DNA from: JAFAHD01 sp963772515
Lineage (GTDB): Bacteria; Vulcanimicrobiota; Vulcanimicrobiia; Eremiobacterales; Eremiobacteraceae
Length of the DNA stretch: 64,000 nucleotides
Assembly: GCA_963772515.1 (NCBI GenBank)
Contig: CAVYXC010000005.1
Coordinates: 248,001-312,000 of the forward strand
Direction: 5' to 3'
The notes beneath the pieces are model-generated. The model was not told the DNA's origin, did no database searches, and worked only from the letters and a program-made list of their open reading frames with translations. The position numbers and the translations under genes are program-made. Position 1 is the stretch's first letter; each line of letters starts with the position of its first letter. Of this stretch, positions 50,376 through 58,526 are shown piece after piece.

Positions 50376-50723
50376 GTGCTCGCCGCCGCAGGCTTGGGCG
50401 CTGCATGCGCGCATGGTGCACCGCGCGCCGCGCTGTCGCCGCTGCCGCTGGTGACCGGCGCGTTCCCGCAATATGGTCACGCCCCCGACTTCGCGTGGGT
50501 CGCCGGTAAACTCGCGCCGCGGCCTGACGGTTGCGTCTATCTGGAGTTCGATCCGCACCACGCGCCGCCGTGGGATGGGCGCATCGCGTTGATCGCGTCG
50601 CCCGATCTGCTCGATCGTTTTCCCAGCGGCGACATGATCGTCGTGCACGGCACGCTCAGCGGCGCGCCGCGCGGCGAATGTGCCGGCGCGGCGCTCGATG
50701 TGACGGAGATCGGCGAGCACTAA
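50376..50723 (+). CDS. Small probable lipoprotein
   Basis: About 115 residues, beginning with a short hydrophobic stretch and a lipobox-like LGAAC, followed by a globular segment (GHAPDFAWVAGKLAPRPDGC; IVVHGTLSGAPRGECAGAAL). The fold of a small OB-like or beta domain is possible; the family is not recognised. The start is unclear: GTG 50376 is used here, but an earlier start within the end of the preceding gene cannot be excluded. It immediately follows the PKD/barrel gene. Confidence 0.6.
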   Translation: MLAAAGLGAACAHGAPRAALSPLPLVTGAFPQYGHAPDFAWVAGKLAPRPDGCVYLEFDPHHAPPWDGRIALIASPDLLDRFPSGDMIVVHGTLSGAPRGECAGAALDVTEIGEH

Positions 50724-50752
50724 ACGGCCCGCGGGCCGTGCCGCCGTTGCGC

Positions 50753-51206
50753 TTAGGTCGAGGTGTGGTGGCGGTGATGCCGGCCGCTCGGCGTCGCTGT
50801 GTCGGCCGGCGCCGGCGACGCGGTCGCGCTATTCATCATCGTGTTGGGCTGCGATCCCATGTGCGTGTGACGCGAGCCGGCGGCATGGTCGCCTTGGGCG
50901 ACCGCGTCGGCGCGGCACATGTACATGCCGTTCTTGGTCTTGCCGTACCACGGATCGCCCGGATCGTGGTAGGTCTTGCGGTGCATGTTCACCCACACGA
51001 TGTCAGCACTGGCGCACTTCATGCCCGCGGGGATCTTGGCGGCCACCGCCAGGGGCAACGCGTTTTGCTCCCCTTGGATGACGCTGGTGGGCGTCGGGGC
51101 CGCGCTCGGTGCTGCTGCTGTTCGATGAACCGCCGCCGCCGCAGCCGGCCAACACGGCCGCCGCAGCGATCGATGCGACGAAGGTCACGAGCCTAAAGTG
51201 CTGCAT
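50753..51206 (-). pseudogene. Small lipoprotein, frameshifted in a CAG repeat
   Basis: ATG 51206 starts a lipoprotein signal (SIAAAAVLAGCGGGGSSN). In the CAGCAGCAGCA stretch around 51109-51125 the frame shifts. The continuation in the next frame reads PTPTSVIQGEQNALPLAVAA and then a Cys/His-containing domain (GMKCASADIVWVNMHRKTYH, GKTKNGMYMCRADAVAQGDH) to a stop at 50753-50755. The latter part resembles small secreted proteins with the DPWYGKTKNGMYMC motif. The intact product would be about 150 residues. A one-base indel here could be a sequencing error or true inactivation. Confidence 0.6.
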
Positions 51207-51333
51207 GTCCGGTTCTCCTCATGTCCCGAAAGACAACCATGCGAGGGCGCCTGCTTGCTTCCGCCGAAGATACTATTAGAATCGACGATTTCCCCTGTAG
51301 GGCATGTTACCCTCGGAGGTCGAGACCCTTATT

Positions 51334-52236
51334 TTGAAGCGATCCATCGGCGTACTCGCCGCGTGTGTTTTTTTCGCTGCAGCGAGCGGCGCGTCGGCGG
51401 ATGAGACTCCGCTGACGAACGGCAACACAGCCGCAGCGCCGGTCAGCGAACAGGCTGCCATCCATCGCGTCGGCGATGCGTTCGACTATACCGTGCGCGG
51501 CAGCATGACGCAGGCCATTCTCGCTAACGATGCGGTCGGCAAGCTCATCGACCAGCCAGGCATGCCCACCGCGCTCGACGGACGCGAGCACATCGCCATC
51601 AAGCAGATCTCCGAACAAGGGATCACGCTGCACCGGTCGGGCCTCATCACCGCCGTCGTGTCCAATCGCTCCGAGAAGAGTTCGGGCAAGGGTTGGACGC
51701 TCGTGCGCGACGATGGTTCGATCGCCAAAGATACCGGCAACCTGGGCGGCGTCTTCTTGCTGCCGCTGCCGTTCTTGGGCGAGCGATCGGTGAACGCCGG
51801 CACGGACCTTGCGGTCGGGGCGACGTGGTCCGACAAACTCGGCACCAAGCTGTACGGCATGACGGCGCGCCCGACGATGGACTTTCAGATCACCGGGCAG
51901 CGGCTGGTCCTCGGCGTGAACGTCTACGAGATCGACGCCACCGGCACCGCGCCGATGAAGGAGCCCATCGTCTCCAACAATGGCGAGGCCCTCGGCTATG
52001 CGACCGGCACCGCGCACATCGCGGTGCAAGGCGAATACGACCCCATCAACCATCGCATGATCTCGATGGAAGTCGACCTCACCGACACGCTGCGCATCTC
52101 CGGCCCGGGCAAACACAGCGGCACGGTCGACGACCACCAGCACTATGTCGTCGAGCTCGATCCGTCGTCGCTTGCCGTCGGCGCAGGGCAGACCGACACG
52201 ACGACGCCCACCGTCGAAGTCCCGCTCACCCACTAA
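51334..52236 (+). CDS. Secreted hypothetical protein
   Basis: About 300 residues with an N-terminal signal (MKRSIGVLAACVFFAAASGA) and a beta-rich mature part (LPLPFLGERSVNAGTDLAVG; GTAHIAVQGEYDPINHRMIS). I do not recognise the family. The TTG at 51334 is favoured by the signal peptide; an in-frame ATG at 51304 extends it without improving the start, and GGAGG at 51314-51318 is farther than ideal. Its TAA stop overlaps the convergent permease stop in CTAA (52233-52236). Confidence 0.7.
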   Translation: MKRSIGVLAACVFFAAASGASADETPLTNGNTAAAPVSEQAAIHRVGDAFDYTVRGSMTQAILANDAVGKLIDQPGMPTALDGREHIAIKQISEQGITLHRSGLITAVVSNRSEKSSGKGWTLVRDDGSIAKDTGNLGGVFLLPLPFLGERSVNAGTDLAVGATWSDKLGTKLYGMTARPTMDFQITGQRLVLGVNVYEIDATGTAPMKEPIVSNNGEALGYATGTAHIAVQGEYDPINHRMISMEVDLTDTLRISGPGKHSGTVDDHQHYVVELDPSSLAVGAGQTDTTTPTVEVPLTH

Positions 52237-53654
52237 GGCTCGCGCTTCGCGAGCGCCTGCTTGCGCGCTTCGCTGTGCCAATAGCCGTAGGCGAAGTAGA
52301 TCACGAGACCGATGAGCAGCCACACGAAGAAGCGCACCCACACGATCCAATTCGAACCATAGAAGATCAAGAACAGCGAGAGCAGCGCGCCCAATGCCGG
52401 CGTGTACGGCACCCACGGGGCCCGGAACTTCCGCTCGCGTTGCGGCTGCGTGTATCGCAAGATGATCACGCCGATGCACACGAGTATGAACGCGCCGAAC
52501 GTTCCGATGTTCACCAACGATAGCAGATCGTCAAGGGGAACCAAGCCCGCGAGAATCGCGACGATGACGCCCGTCGCCATCGTCATGCGCGCCGGGGTGT
52601 GAAAACGGGGGTGGATCGCAGCGACAGACTTGGGCAGCAGCCCATCGCGCGCCATCACGTAAAAGATGCGCGCCTGGCCATACAGGCTGGTCAGGATCAC
52701 CGATGCGGTCCCGAGGACCGCGCCGAGACTCATCAATTGGGCCAGGCCATTGAGGTGGACAGCTTCCAGCGCGCTTGCCAGCGGCGTGTCAGGGTTCACG
52801 AGCGGCGTCGGCGCCATGCCCGTGAGCACCACGGCCACGCTCATGTAGAACAGCGCGCCGAACGCGAGCGATCCGATGATGCCGATCGGGATGTCGCGCT
52901 TTGGGTTCTTCGCCTCTTCAGACGCCGTCGTCACCGAATCGAATCCGATGAACGCGAAGAACACAGTGAACGCTCCGGCGATGATGCCATGGAAACCGAA
53001 CGGCGAAAACGGATGCAGATTTGCTGTCTTGAAGAAAAACGCGCCGGCGACGATGAAGACGAGAAGGACCGCCATCTTCACGATGACGATGCCGGTGTTG
53101 GCGCCGGCCGACTCGCGCACGCCGATCGAGAGCAGCGCCGCGAATGCGACGATCGAAAGCGCTGCGAGCACGTCGAATGAGTGTATAGCGGTAAGGTGCG
53201 CCGGGGCCGCCTGCGCCCATTCCGGCAGATGTATGCCGACCGCCGCGAGCGAGTTCTGCAGATTCTGCGACAGCGTGCTCGCCACCGGCGCCGCCGAGAT
53301 GCCATATTCGAGGATAAGATCCCAGCCGATGATCCACGCGATAAGCTCGCCAAGGGTCGCGTAGGTGTAGGTGTAGGCGCTGCCGGAGATCGGCACCATT
53401 GCCGAAAGCTCTGCATATGAGAACGCCGCGAATGCGCATGCGATGCCCGCGATGAGGAACGACACGATCACAGCCGGGCCGGCCTTGTTGTGAACGCCGT
53501 CGCCGAGCGTGGCGAATATGCCGGCGCCGACCATGTTGCCTAGACCGAATGCGATCAGCGCCCATGGACCCAGCGCCCGCTTGAGCTTTGGACCGTCGGC
53601 CGCATGCGCCTCGTCCGCGAGAACGTCGATCGAGCGGGTGACGAACAGGCCCAT
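52233..53654 (-). CDS. APC-family amino acid permease
   Basis: 473-residue transporter with about 12-13 transmembrane helices. The first-helix motif FGLGNMVGAGIFATLGDGVHN near residues 36-56 is partly quoted. It also has FAAFSYAELSAMVPISGSAY near 76 and the AFIGFDSVTTASEEAKNPKR loop near 234, matching the cationic amino-acid/APC superfamily. It would import amino acids by proton symport or exchange. ATG 53654 overlaps the preceding 70-residue gene as ATGA. Confidence 0.92.
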   Translation of the reverse strand: MGLFVTRSIDVLADEAHAADGPKLKRALGPWALIAFGLGNMVGAGIFATLGDGVHNKAGPAVIVSFLIAGIACAFAAFSYAELSAMVPISGSAYTYTYATLGELIAWIIGWDLILEYGISAAPVASTLSQNLQNSLAAVGIHLPEWAQAAPAHLTAIHSFDVLAALSIVAFAALLSIGVRESAGANTGIVIVKMAVLLVFIVAGAFFFKTANLHPFSPFGFHGIIAGAFTVFFAFIGFDSVTTASEEAKNPKRDIPIGIIGSLAFGALFYMSVAVVLTGMAPTPLVNPDTPLASALEAVHLNGLAQLMSLGAVLGTASVILTSLYGQARIFYVMARDGLLPKSVAAIHPRFHTPARMTMATGVIVAILAGLVPLDDLLSLVNIGTFGAFILVCIGVIILRYTQPQRERKFRAPWVPYTPALGALLSLFLIFYGSNWIVWVRFFVWLLIGLVIYFAYGYWHSEARKQALAKREP

Positions 53655-53866
53655 CAGATGCTCCCCTTGTGCGACGAGCCCGGATCCTCGGGCGCGCCGA
53701 GCGAGAGCCGCATCAGCGCTTTTGCGATGCGGCGCAGATCGGATGCGGCGATGCGTTTCGGGGGCGGCGAGCCGGATTCGAGCGCGCTGACGCGCCGCTC
53801 GAGGTCCACGAGGTGCTCGCTCAGCGCCGCGACGAGATCGGCCAGCTGGTCGCGCGCCTCAGGCAT
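53654..53866 (-). CDS. Small protein with a short coiled coil
   Basis: 70 residues. Residues 4-30 (RDQLADLVAALSEHLVDLER) form an amphipathic helix with heptad-like leucines and valines; the rest is basic. No family is recognised. It is kept because it overlaps the upstream RmlC-like gene by 8 bases and the downstream permease as ATGA, consistent with a three-gene operon. Confidence 0.55.
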   Translation of the reverse strand: MPEARDQLADLVAALSEHLVDLERRVSALESGSPPPKRIAASDLRRIAKALMRLSLGAPEDPGSSHKGSI

Positions 53867-54365
53867 TCGCGTCCTTGGCGGACATGATCGGATCGGCGGT
53901 CAGCGGCCAGCGGATGCCGACGAGCGGGTCTTTCCAGCTGAGCACGCATTCGTGCGCGGGATCGAAGTGCGCGGTCATCTTGTAGTGCACGACGCTGTCC
54001 TCGAGCGCCAAGAAGCCGTGCGCGAATCCGCGGGGCACGTAGAGCTGGTGGTGGTTGACGGCGCTGAGCTCGAAGCCTTGCCAGCGGCGATAGGTCGGGG
54101 AGTCCTCGCGCGCGTCGACGATGACGTCGAAGATGCGTCCGTCAAGGCACTGGACGAGCTTGGCCATGCGCATGTCGTAATGCATGCCGCGCAGGACGTG
54201 GCGGTGCGATTGCGAGACGCTGTCCTGAAGCCATTCGTCGCGCAGGCCGAGCGCGGCGTACTTGTCGCGCGCGTAGGTCTCTTTGAAGAAGCCCCGAGCA
54301 TCCGGAAAGACGTCGGGCACGAAGATGCGAGCCTCCGGAAAATCCGTCTCGATGACCTGTATCAT
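53859..54365 (-). CDS. dTDP-4-dehydrorhamnose 3,5-epimerase family protein (RmlC-like)
   Basis: 168-residue cupin. It has DARGFFKETYARDKY near residue 22, HVLRGMHYDMRMAKLVQCL near 56 (His of the active site in RGMHY), SPTYRRWQGFELSAVN near 90, and LYVPRGFAHGFLALED near 108, all typical of RmlC. RmlC epimerises dTDP-4-keto-6-deoxyglucose for rhamnose synthesis. No rmlA, B or D is nearby, so a related sugar-nucleotide isomerase is possible. The gene starts at ATG 54365; the region 54366-54516 upstream holds no gene and is shared with the divergent phosphoesterase. Confidence 0.88.
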   Translation of the reverse strand: MIQVIETDFPEARIFVPDVFPDARGFFKETYARDKYAALGLRDEWLQDSVSQSHRHVLRGMHYDMRMAKLVQCLDGRIFDVIVDAREDSPTYRRWQGFELSAVNHHQLYVPRGFAHGFLALEDSVVHYKMTAHFDPAHECVLSWKDPLVGIRWPLTADPIMSAKDANA

Positions 54366-54516
54366 GCTTTCTCGAGCGTGCGCGAAGCCGGGGAGGCGTT
54401 TTTAAAGCGCGCCCGTCCCGATGCGCGCTCGCTTCCCCCGGCGTCCCGCGGCATCCTCCGCGTTCTTAACCGGACGATAAGGCGCTTTGCGTATGCTGTG
54501 CTCGTCAGGAGGCGCT

Positions 54517-56403
54517 GTGAAGCATCATCAGTCGTTCGTGCACGCGCTCGCGCTATCGAGCGCTATCATGCTCATCGTCGCGCCGACGTTCGCCGCTCCG
54601 GCCCTCGCTTCGTCCGAGCAGATCTTGGCACTCGCGCGCCAGAAAGTGCGCTACGTCTTCGTCATCTATCAAGAAAACCGCTCGTTCGATTCGTATTTCG
54701 GCACGTTTCCCGGCGCCGACGGCTTCTACTCGGGCTTGCCGCGCGAGATCCCCGGATTCACGCAGCCGCTTGTCAACACCGACGGTACGACGACGCAGAT
54801 CTCCCCTTTCCGCATCGGACCGGATCAGTATGCCGCCGACACGGACGACGTCGATCACTCCCATACGCGGACGATCGCGAAGATGGACATCGTCGACGGC
54901 GTGCCGCGCATGGACCGCTTCGCGCTGACCGAAGAGCTCAAGTACTCCGCGTCCGGAAATCCGTCGCTGCAGGCGAAGCAATTCGGCGAGCTTACGATGG
55001 CGTATGAGGACTGCGAAACGGTGCCGTTCTTATGGCAATACGCCAAGCGCTTCGCGCTGTACGATCACATCTTCGAGTCTATCAGCGGCCCGTCGACGCC
55101 GGGCAACCTCGTGATCATCGCCGGCCAGTCCGGCATCACGCAGTGGCTGCAGCATCCCGAAGAAGGGTTCACCGCCGACGGCAACACCGGGCCGGGCGTG
55201 CCGGTGGTCAACGACGCCGACCCGTTGTGGGGATCGCCCTCCGACCACAGCGCGAATAAGATGCCGGTCAATCCTAAGGACTATCCCGGTTACGAGACCC
55301 AGTACAACCTCACGTTCGCCGGCCTGCCGCTCACGCTCGCGGGCCGGTCGATCGCGAGCGTCGCGAGCGCAGACACCGATCCGGCTGCAGACCTGCGCGA
55401 CGTCCATGACGACATCGCCATGCTGGGCCGCAGCGGTCTGGCGGCGTCGGTGCCCTGGGGATGGTATGAGGAAGGCTATACGACCGAGCCGTCGGACGAC
55501 TCGGCGGGTCCGACCGATGCGATGGGCCGGCATGCCTCATACATCACGCACCATAACGGTCCGCAATACTTCGGCTATGTGGCCAACAACAGCCACATGC
55601 GCGCGCGGCTCCACGGCCTGAACGACTTCTTCGCCGCGCTGCAAAAGCAGGCGCTGCCGCGCGGTGGCGGCGTGTTCTACGTCAAGGGCGGCTACCGCAA
55701 CATCATGGGGATGCGCCCCACGAACCCGGATCCTGCGGTGCAGAAGAATTTCCTCGGCGACGACGATCATCCGGCGTATTCAGACGCGCAGATCAGCGAG
55801 GCGATGGTCGCGAAAATCGTCAATCTCATCGCTCGCAGTCCGTACTGGAAGCAGAGCGCGATCATCATCACCTGGGATGACTCGGAAGGCGACTACGACC
55901 ATGTCCGGCCGCCGATCCAGTACGCGCTTCCCGGCGAGGCGTGGGTCAGCGAAGGCCCGCGCGTACCGCTCATCCTGATCTCGCCATACGCGCGCCGCGG
56001 CGGCATCGTGCATGAGTTCGGCGATCAATCGTCCGTCGTCAAGCTGGTCGACGACATCTTCGGACTCACGCCCCTCGCGTCGTTGCCCGACGAAGCGCGC
56101 GCGCGTGCGCTCGGGCTCGCGCGGTACGGCATCAACACGCTTGGACCCGAAGACGATCCAGGCAACGCGATCGGCGATCTTCTCAGCGGATTCGACGACG
56201 GCCGGCTTTCAGGAAGAACGCCGGCGCTGCCGGCATCGGATGCGGTGATCGCTGACGATACCGTCAACAAACTGCCGCAGACAACCGGCTTTGGCTGCAA
56301 AGAGCTCGGCATCGTCCCAACCGACGACGCGATGGGGCTGCATAACCCGATTCCGGCCGATTTCAATCCTCGCCCCAAGACGAATCCGACCAAGAATCCT
56401 TGA
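54517..56403 (+). CDS. Secreted phosphoesterase-family protein (PF04185; phospholipase C / acid phosphatase type)
   Basis: 628-residue exported protein with a signal peptide (residues about 5-32). The family hallmark YVFVIYQENRSFDSYFGTFP is near residue 45. GPSTPGNLVIIAGQSG carries a likely catalytic Thr/Ser, and IIITWDDSEGDYDHVRPP near 450 carries metal-type residues. The family includes acid phosphatases and non-specific phospholipases C; the substrate is unknown. GTG 54517 is preferred, preceded by AGGAGG at 54507-54512. A trailing Pro/Asn-rich C-terminus follows. Confidence 0.9.
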   Translation: MKHHQSFVHALALSSAIMLIVAPTFAAPALASSEQILALARQKVRYVFVIYQENRSFDSYFGTFPGADGFYSGLPREIPGFTQPLVNTDGTTTQISPFRIGPDQYAADTDDVDHSHTRTIAKMDIVDGVPRMDRFALTEELKYSASGNPSLQAKQFGELTMAYEDCETVPFLWQYAKRFALYDHIFESISGPSTPGNLVIIAGQSGITQWLQHPEEGFTADGNTGPGVPVVNDADPLWGSPSDHSANKMPVNPKDYPGYETQYNLTFAGLPLTLAGRSIASVASADTDPAADLRDVHDDIAMLGRSGLAASVPWGWYEEGYTTEPSDDSAGPTDAMGRHASYITHHNGPQYFGYVANNSHMRARLHGLNDFFAALQKQALPRGGGVFYVKGGYRNIMGMRPTNPDPAVQKNFLGDDDHPAYSDAQISEAMVAKIVNLIARSPYWKQSAIIITWDDSEGDYDHVRPPIQYALPGEAWVSEGPRVPLILISPYARRGGIVHEFGDQSSVVKLVDDIFGLTPLASLPDEARARALGLARYGINTLGPEDDPGNAIGDLLSGFDDGRLSGRTPALPASDAVIADDTVNKLPQTTGFGCKELGIVPTDDAMGLHNPIPADFNPRPKTNPTKNP

Positions 56404-56429
56404 AGACGTGCCGCTTCGGGCTAAAGGGC

Positions 56430-56681
56430 TTAGCGCTTCCCCGTCTGGCGCTGCGCCATACGCTGGTTGCGTTCGGCCATCACGCCCATGTGGGCTTTTT
56501 CCTCGGCCGAGAGGGGCGTGCTGATGATGAGCGCGCCCTTTACGCGTTCGGAAGCTTCACGCGAACTGCGGTACAGATACGAACCGAGGAGATAGATGAC
56601 GATCGTCCCCGCAGCCGCCGGCCAGCCCAGATAGCGGTATGCGAAATACGCGACGACGAGGACCACGATCCACTGCAACAC
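56430..56681 (-). CDS. Small membrane protein
   Basis: 83 residues: two hydrophobic segments (residues 2-20 and 22-40) followed by a charged tail (SREASERVKGALIISTPLSA; KAHMGVMAERNQRMAQRQTG). No family is recognised. ATG 56681, with 26 bases between its stop and the stop of the convergent phosphoesterase gene. Confidence 0.6.
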   Translation of the reverse strand: MLQWIVVLVVAYFAYRYLGWPAAAGTIVIYLLGSYLYRSSREASERVKGALIISTPLSAEEKAHMGVMAERNQRMAQRQTGKR

Positions 56682-56814
56682 GCGTCAACACTCCTGTCCG
56701 AAGGGCTCCATGCCTCTAATGCCCTCATCCGGTTTGGACTAGTCAAGTGACAGGTAAAGGATTCCACAGGTTGACGACGGTCACATTTCGCTTCTCTGAG
56801 AGGAACCTCCGGCC

Positions 56815-57717
56815 ATGTTCGCTCCCGTAGCTCCCCCGGCACCGGTACCTATCTACAGCGGCTTCGATTACGTCAAGGTCGACGCGCAGCGCCGGCGCGT
56901 GTATGCCGCCCATGAAGGCAGTCAAGCGCTGCTCATCGTCAATGCCGACAACGGTCAAGTCCTTGGCCAGGTAAGGGTCGGTCCGATGCACGGCATTGCG
57001 ATCGATCCTGTCACCGGCGACGTGTTCACCGGCGACGGCACGAATCGCACGGTAGCCGAAGTCGATCCAGTGGCGATGAAGGTGATCAAGTCAGCCGATG
57101 TGGACGGCTCTCCCGATGCGATCGCGTACGACCCGGTGTTGCATCGCGTCTACGCCGACGAAGACGACGGCACGCACATGTATGTCATCGACACGACGAG
57201 CATGAAGCAGGTGGCCGCCATCCCGCTTCCGGGTCACAAGCCGGAGTATTTGGCGATCGACCCGAGCACCCACAAGATCTATCAGAACATCGACAACCTC
57301 AATGAGTTCGTGGTGATCGATCCGACGTCGCTCAAAGTCGTGCAGAGCATCCCCACGCCGGGCATCGAACACAATCATCCGCTCCAGCTTGACCCCGGGC
57401 TCGGCCATCTCTACGTCTCCGGCCGCGGCGGATTGATGCTGACCTACGACTTGAGCGGCAAACTGCTGTGGACGACCAAGTACGACGGGTATTTCGACCA
57501 GTGCGATCTCGACCCGGCCAGACACAATCTTGCATGCGGCGGGAACGGCGGCGTCACGATCTTCCATGATTCGGGCAGCGACGTGTCGGTGCTCGGCGTG
57601 CAGCCGATCGCCAAAGGCGTGAGAACGGTCGGCATGGATTCGCAGACGGGTAACTTCTGGGCGGTCTGGGCCTCGCCGTCGGGCGACTTCGTCCAAGGCT
57701 TCAAGGTCACGCCCTAG
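56815..57717 (+). CDS. YncE-like beta-propeller protein
   Basis: 300-residue beta-propeller of the YVTN/YncE type. It is built of repeats of about 40 residues, such as DYVKVDAQRRRVYAAHEGSQ, GIAIDPVTGDVFTGDGTNRT and YLAIDPSTHKIYQNIDNLNE. Such proteins are usually exported scaffolds or binding proteins, but no signal peptide is visible after ATG 56815, and an in-frame TGA lies about 20 bases upstream. GAGAGGA precedes the start. The next gene starts 45 bases downstream. Confidence 0.82.
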   Translation: MFAPVAPPAPVPIYSGFDYVKVDAQRRRVYAAHEGSQALLIVNADNGQVLGQVRVGPMHGIAIDPVTGDVFTGDGTNRTVAEVDPVAMKVIKSADVDGSPDAIAYDPVLHRVYADEDDGTHMYVIDTTSMKQVAAIPLPGHKPEYLAIDPSTHKIYQNIDNLNEFVVIDPTSLKVVQSIPTPGIEHNHPLQLDPGLGHLYVSGRGGLMLTYDLSGKLLWTTKYDGYFDQCDLDPARHNLACGGNGGVTIFHDSGSDVSVLGVQPIAKGVRTVGMDSQTGNFWAVWASPSGDFVQGFKVTP

Positions 57718-57761
57718 AATGTAGGCGTCGCATTCGCACGAAGCGGACGGAGGTCACTGTC

Positions 57762-58519
57762 ATGCGTGGACTGTTGTCGGGTTTGGCGGCGTGCGTCGCC
57801 GCGGCGGTGTGCGTCATCGGCGCGGCCGGCGCCGGAATCGCAGCGTCCGCTGCGGCGCCACCGTTTGCGCTGCCCGCGATGTTCTCTGGCTTGGAGCCAT
57901 GCGCGGATTGCCCGGGCATCCGCGCGACCCTCGCACTCGGCGCAGACGGAACATACGTGCTCACGCTGCACTACTTGGAGCGCGACGTTCCGGATGTCGT
58001 GTACACAGGTCCGTGGTCGTATGACAAGGGGACGTCGAGGGTCAAACTGAGCTCGAAATTCGGCGCGCCGCAGTATTTCCAAGTCGTCGATGCGCGCACG
58101 CTGCGCGTGCTCGACCGTTCGGGCAATCAATCTCGACGCGCGCGCCGCAGACGCTTACGCTGGTCTCGCTGATCTCAAATCCCTGGTCGCTGGTGGAGCT
58201 GCGCGGGCAGCGCCTGTCCTCGGGCGCGACGCAGCAGCCGGTAAGCCTCGAGTTCGAATCCGGCGGCCGCGTCAGCGGTTCCACCGGCTGCAACCGGCTG
58301 ACCGGTTCGTACACGCAAAACGGCAGCCAGCTCCACTTCTCACCGCTCGCGACGACGCGCATGATGTGCGCTCAAGGCGCGGACATCGAAGCGGCGTACG
58401 TGAAGGCGCTCGGCGAAGTGCAGACCTACAATTTCGATACACGGCATGCTCAACCTCTACGGCGGCGGCTGGCCGCTGCTGCGCTTCAAGGCGGCGCCAA
58501 GCGCGCCGGTCGCGTCTGA
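57762..58519 (+). pseudogene. NlpE-META fusion lipoprotein-like gene, two frameshifts
   Basis: The first frame from ATG 57762 gives a signal peptide and an NlpE-like domain (MFSGLEPCADCPGIRATLAL; LHYLERDVPDVVYTGPWSYD) ending near LRVLDRSG. A frame shift near 58123 leads to QTLTLVSLISNPWSLVELRG and a META domain (VSLEFESGGRVSGSTGCNRL; LTGSYTQNGSQLHFSPLATT; RMMCAQGADIEAAYVKAL). A second shift near 58437-58445 is suggested because GMLNLYGGGWPLLRFKAAPS appears in another frame. NlpE-plus-META fusions occur as envelope stress or heat-shock-inducible lipoproteins. The end is uncertain because the restored frame may run to about 58598 and overlap the convergent gene. GGAGG precedes the start. Confidence 0.65.
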
Positions 58520-58526
58520 TCGAGCA

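Noticed and set aside
58240..58275. A tRNA T-arm-like GTTCGAATCC
   Set aside because: No cloverleaf or acceptor stem surrounds it, and it lies in the coding sequence of the META domain.
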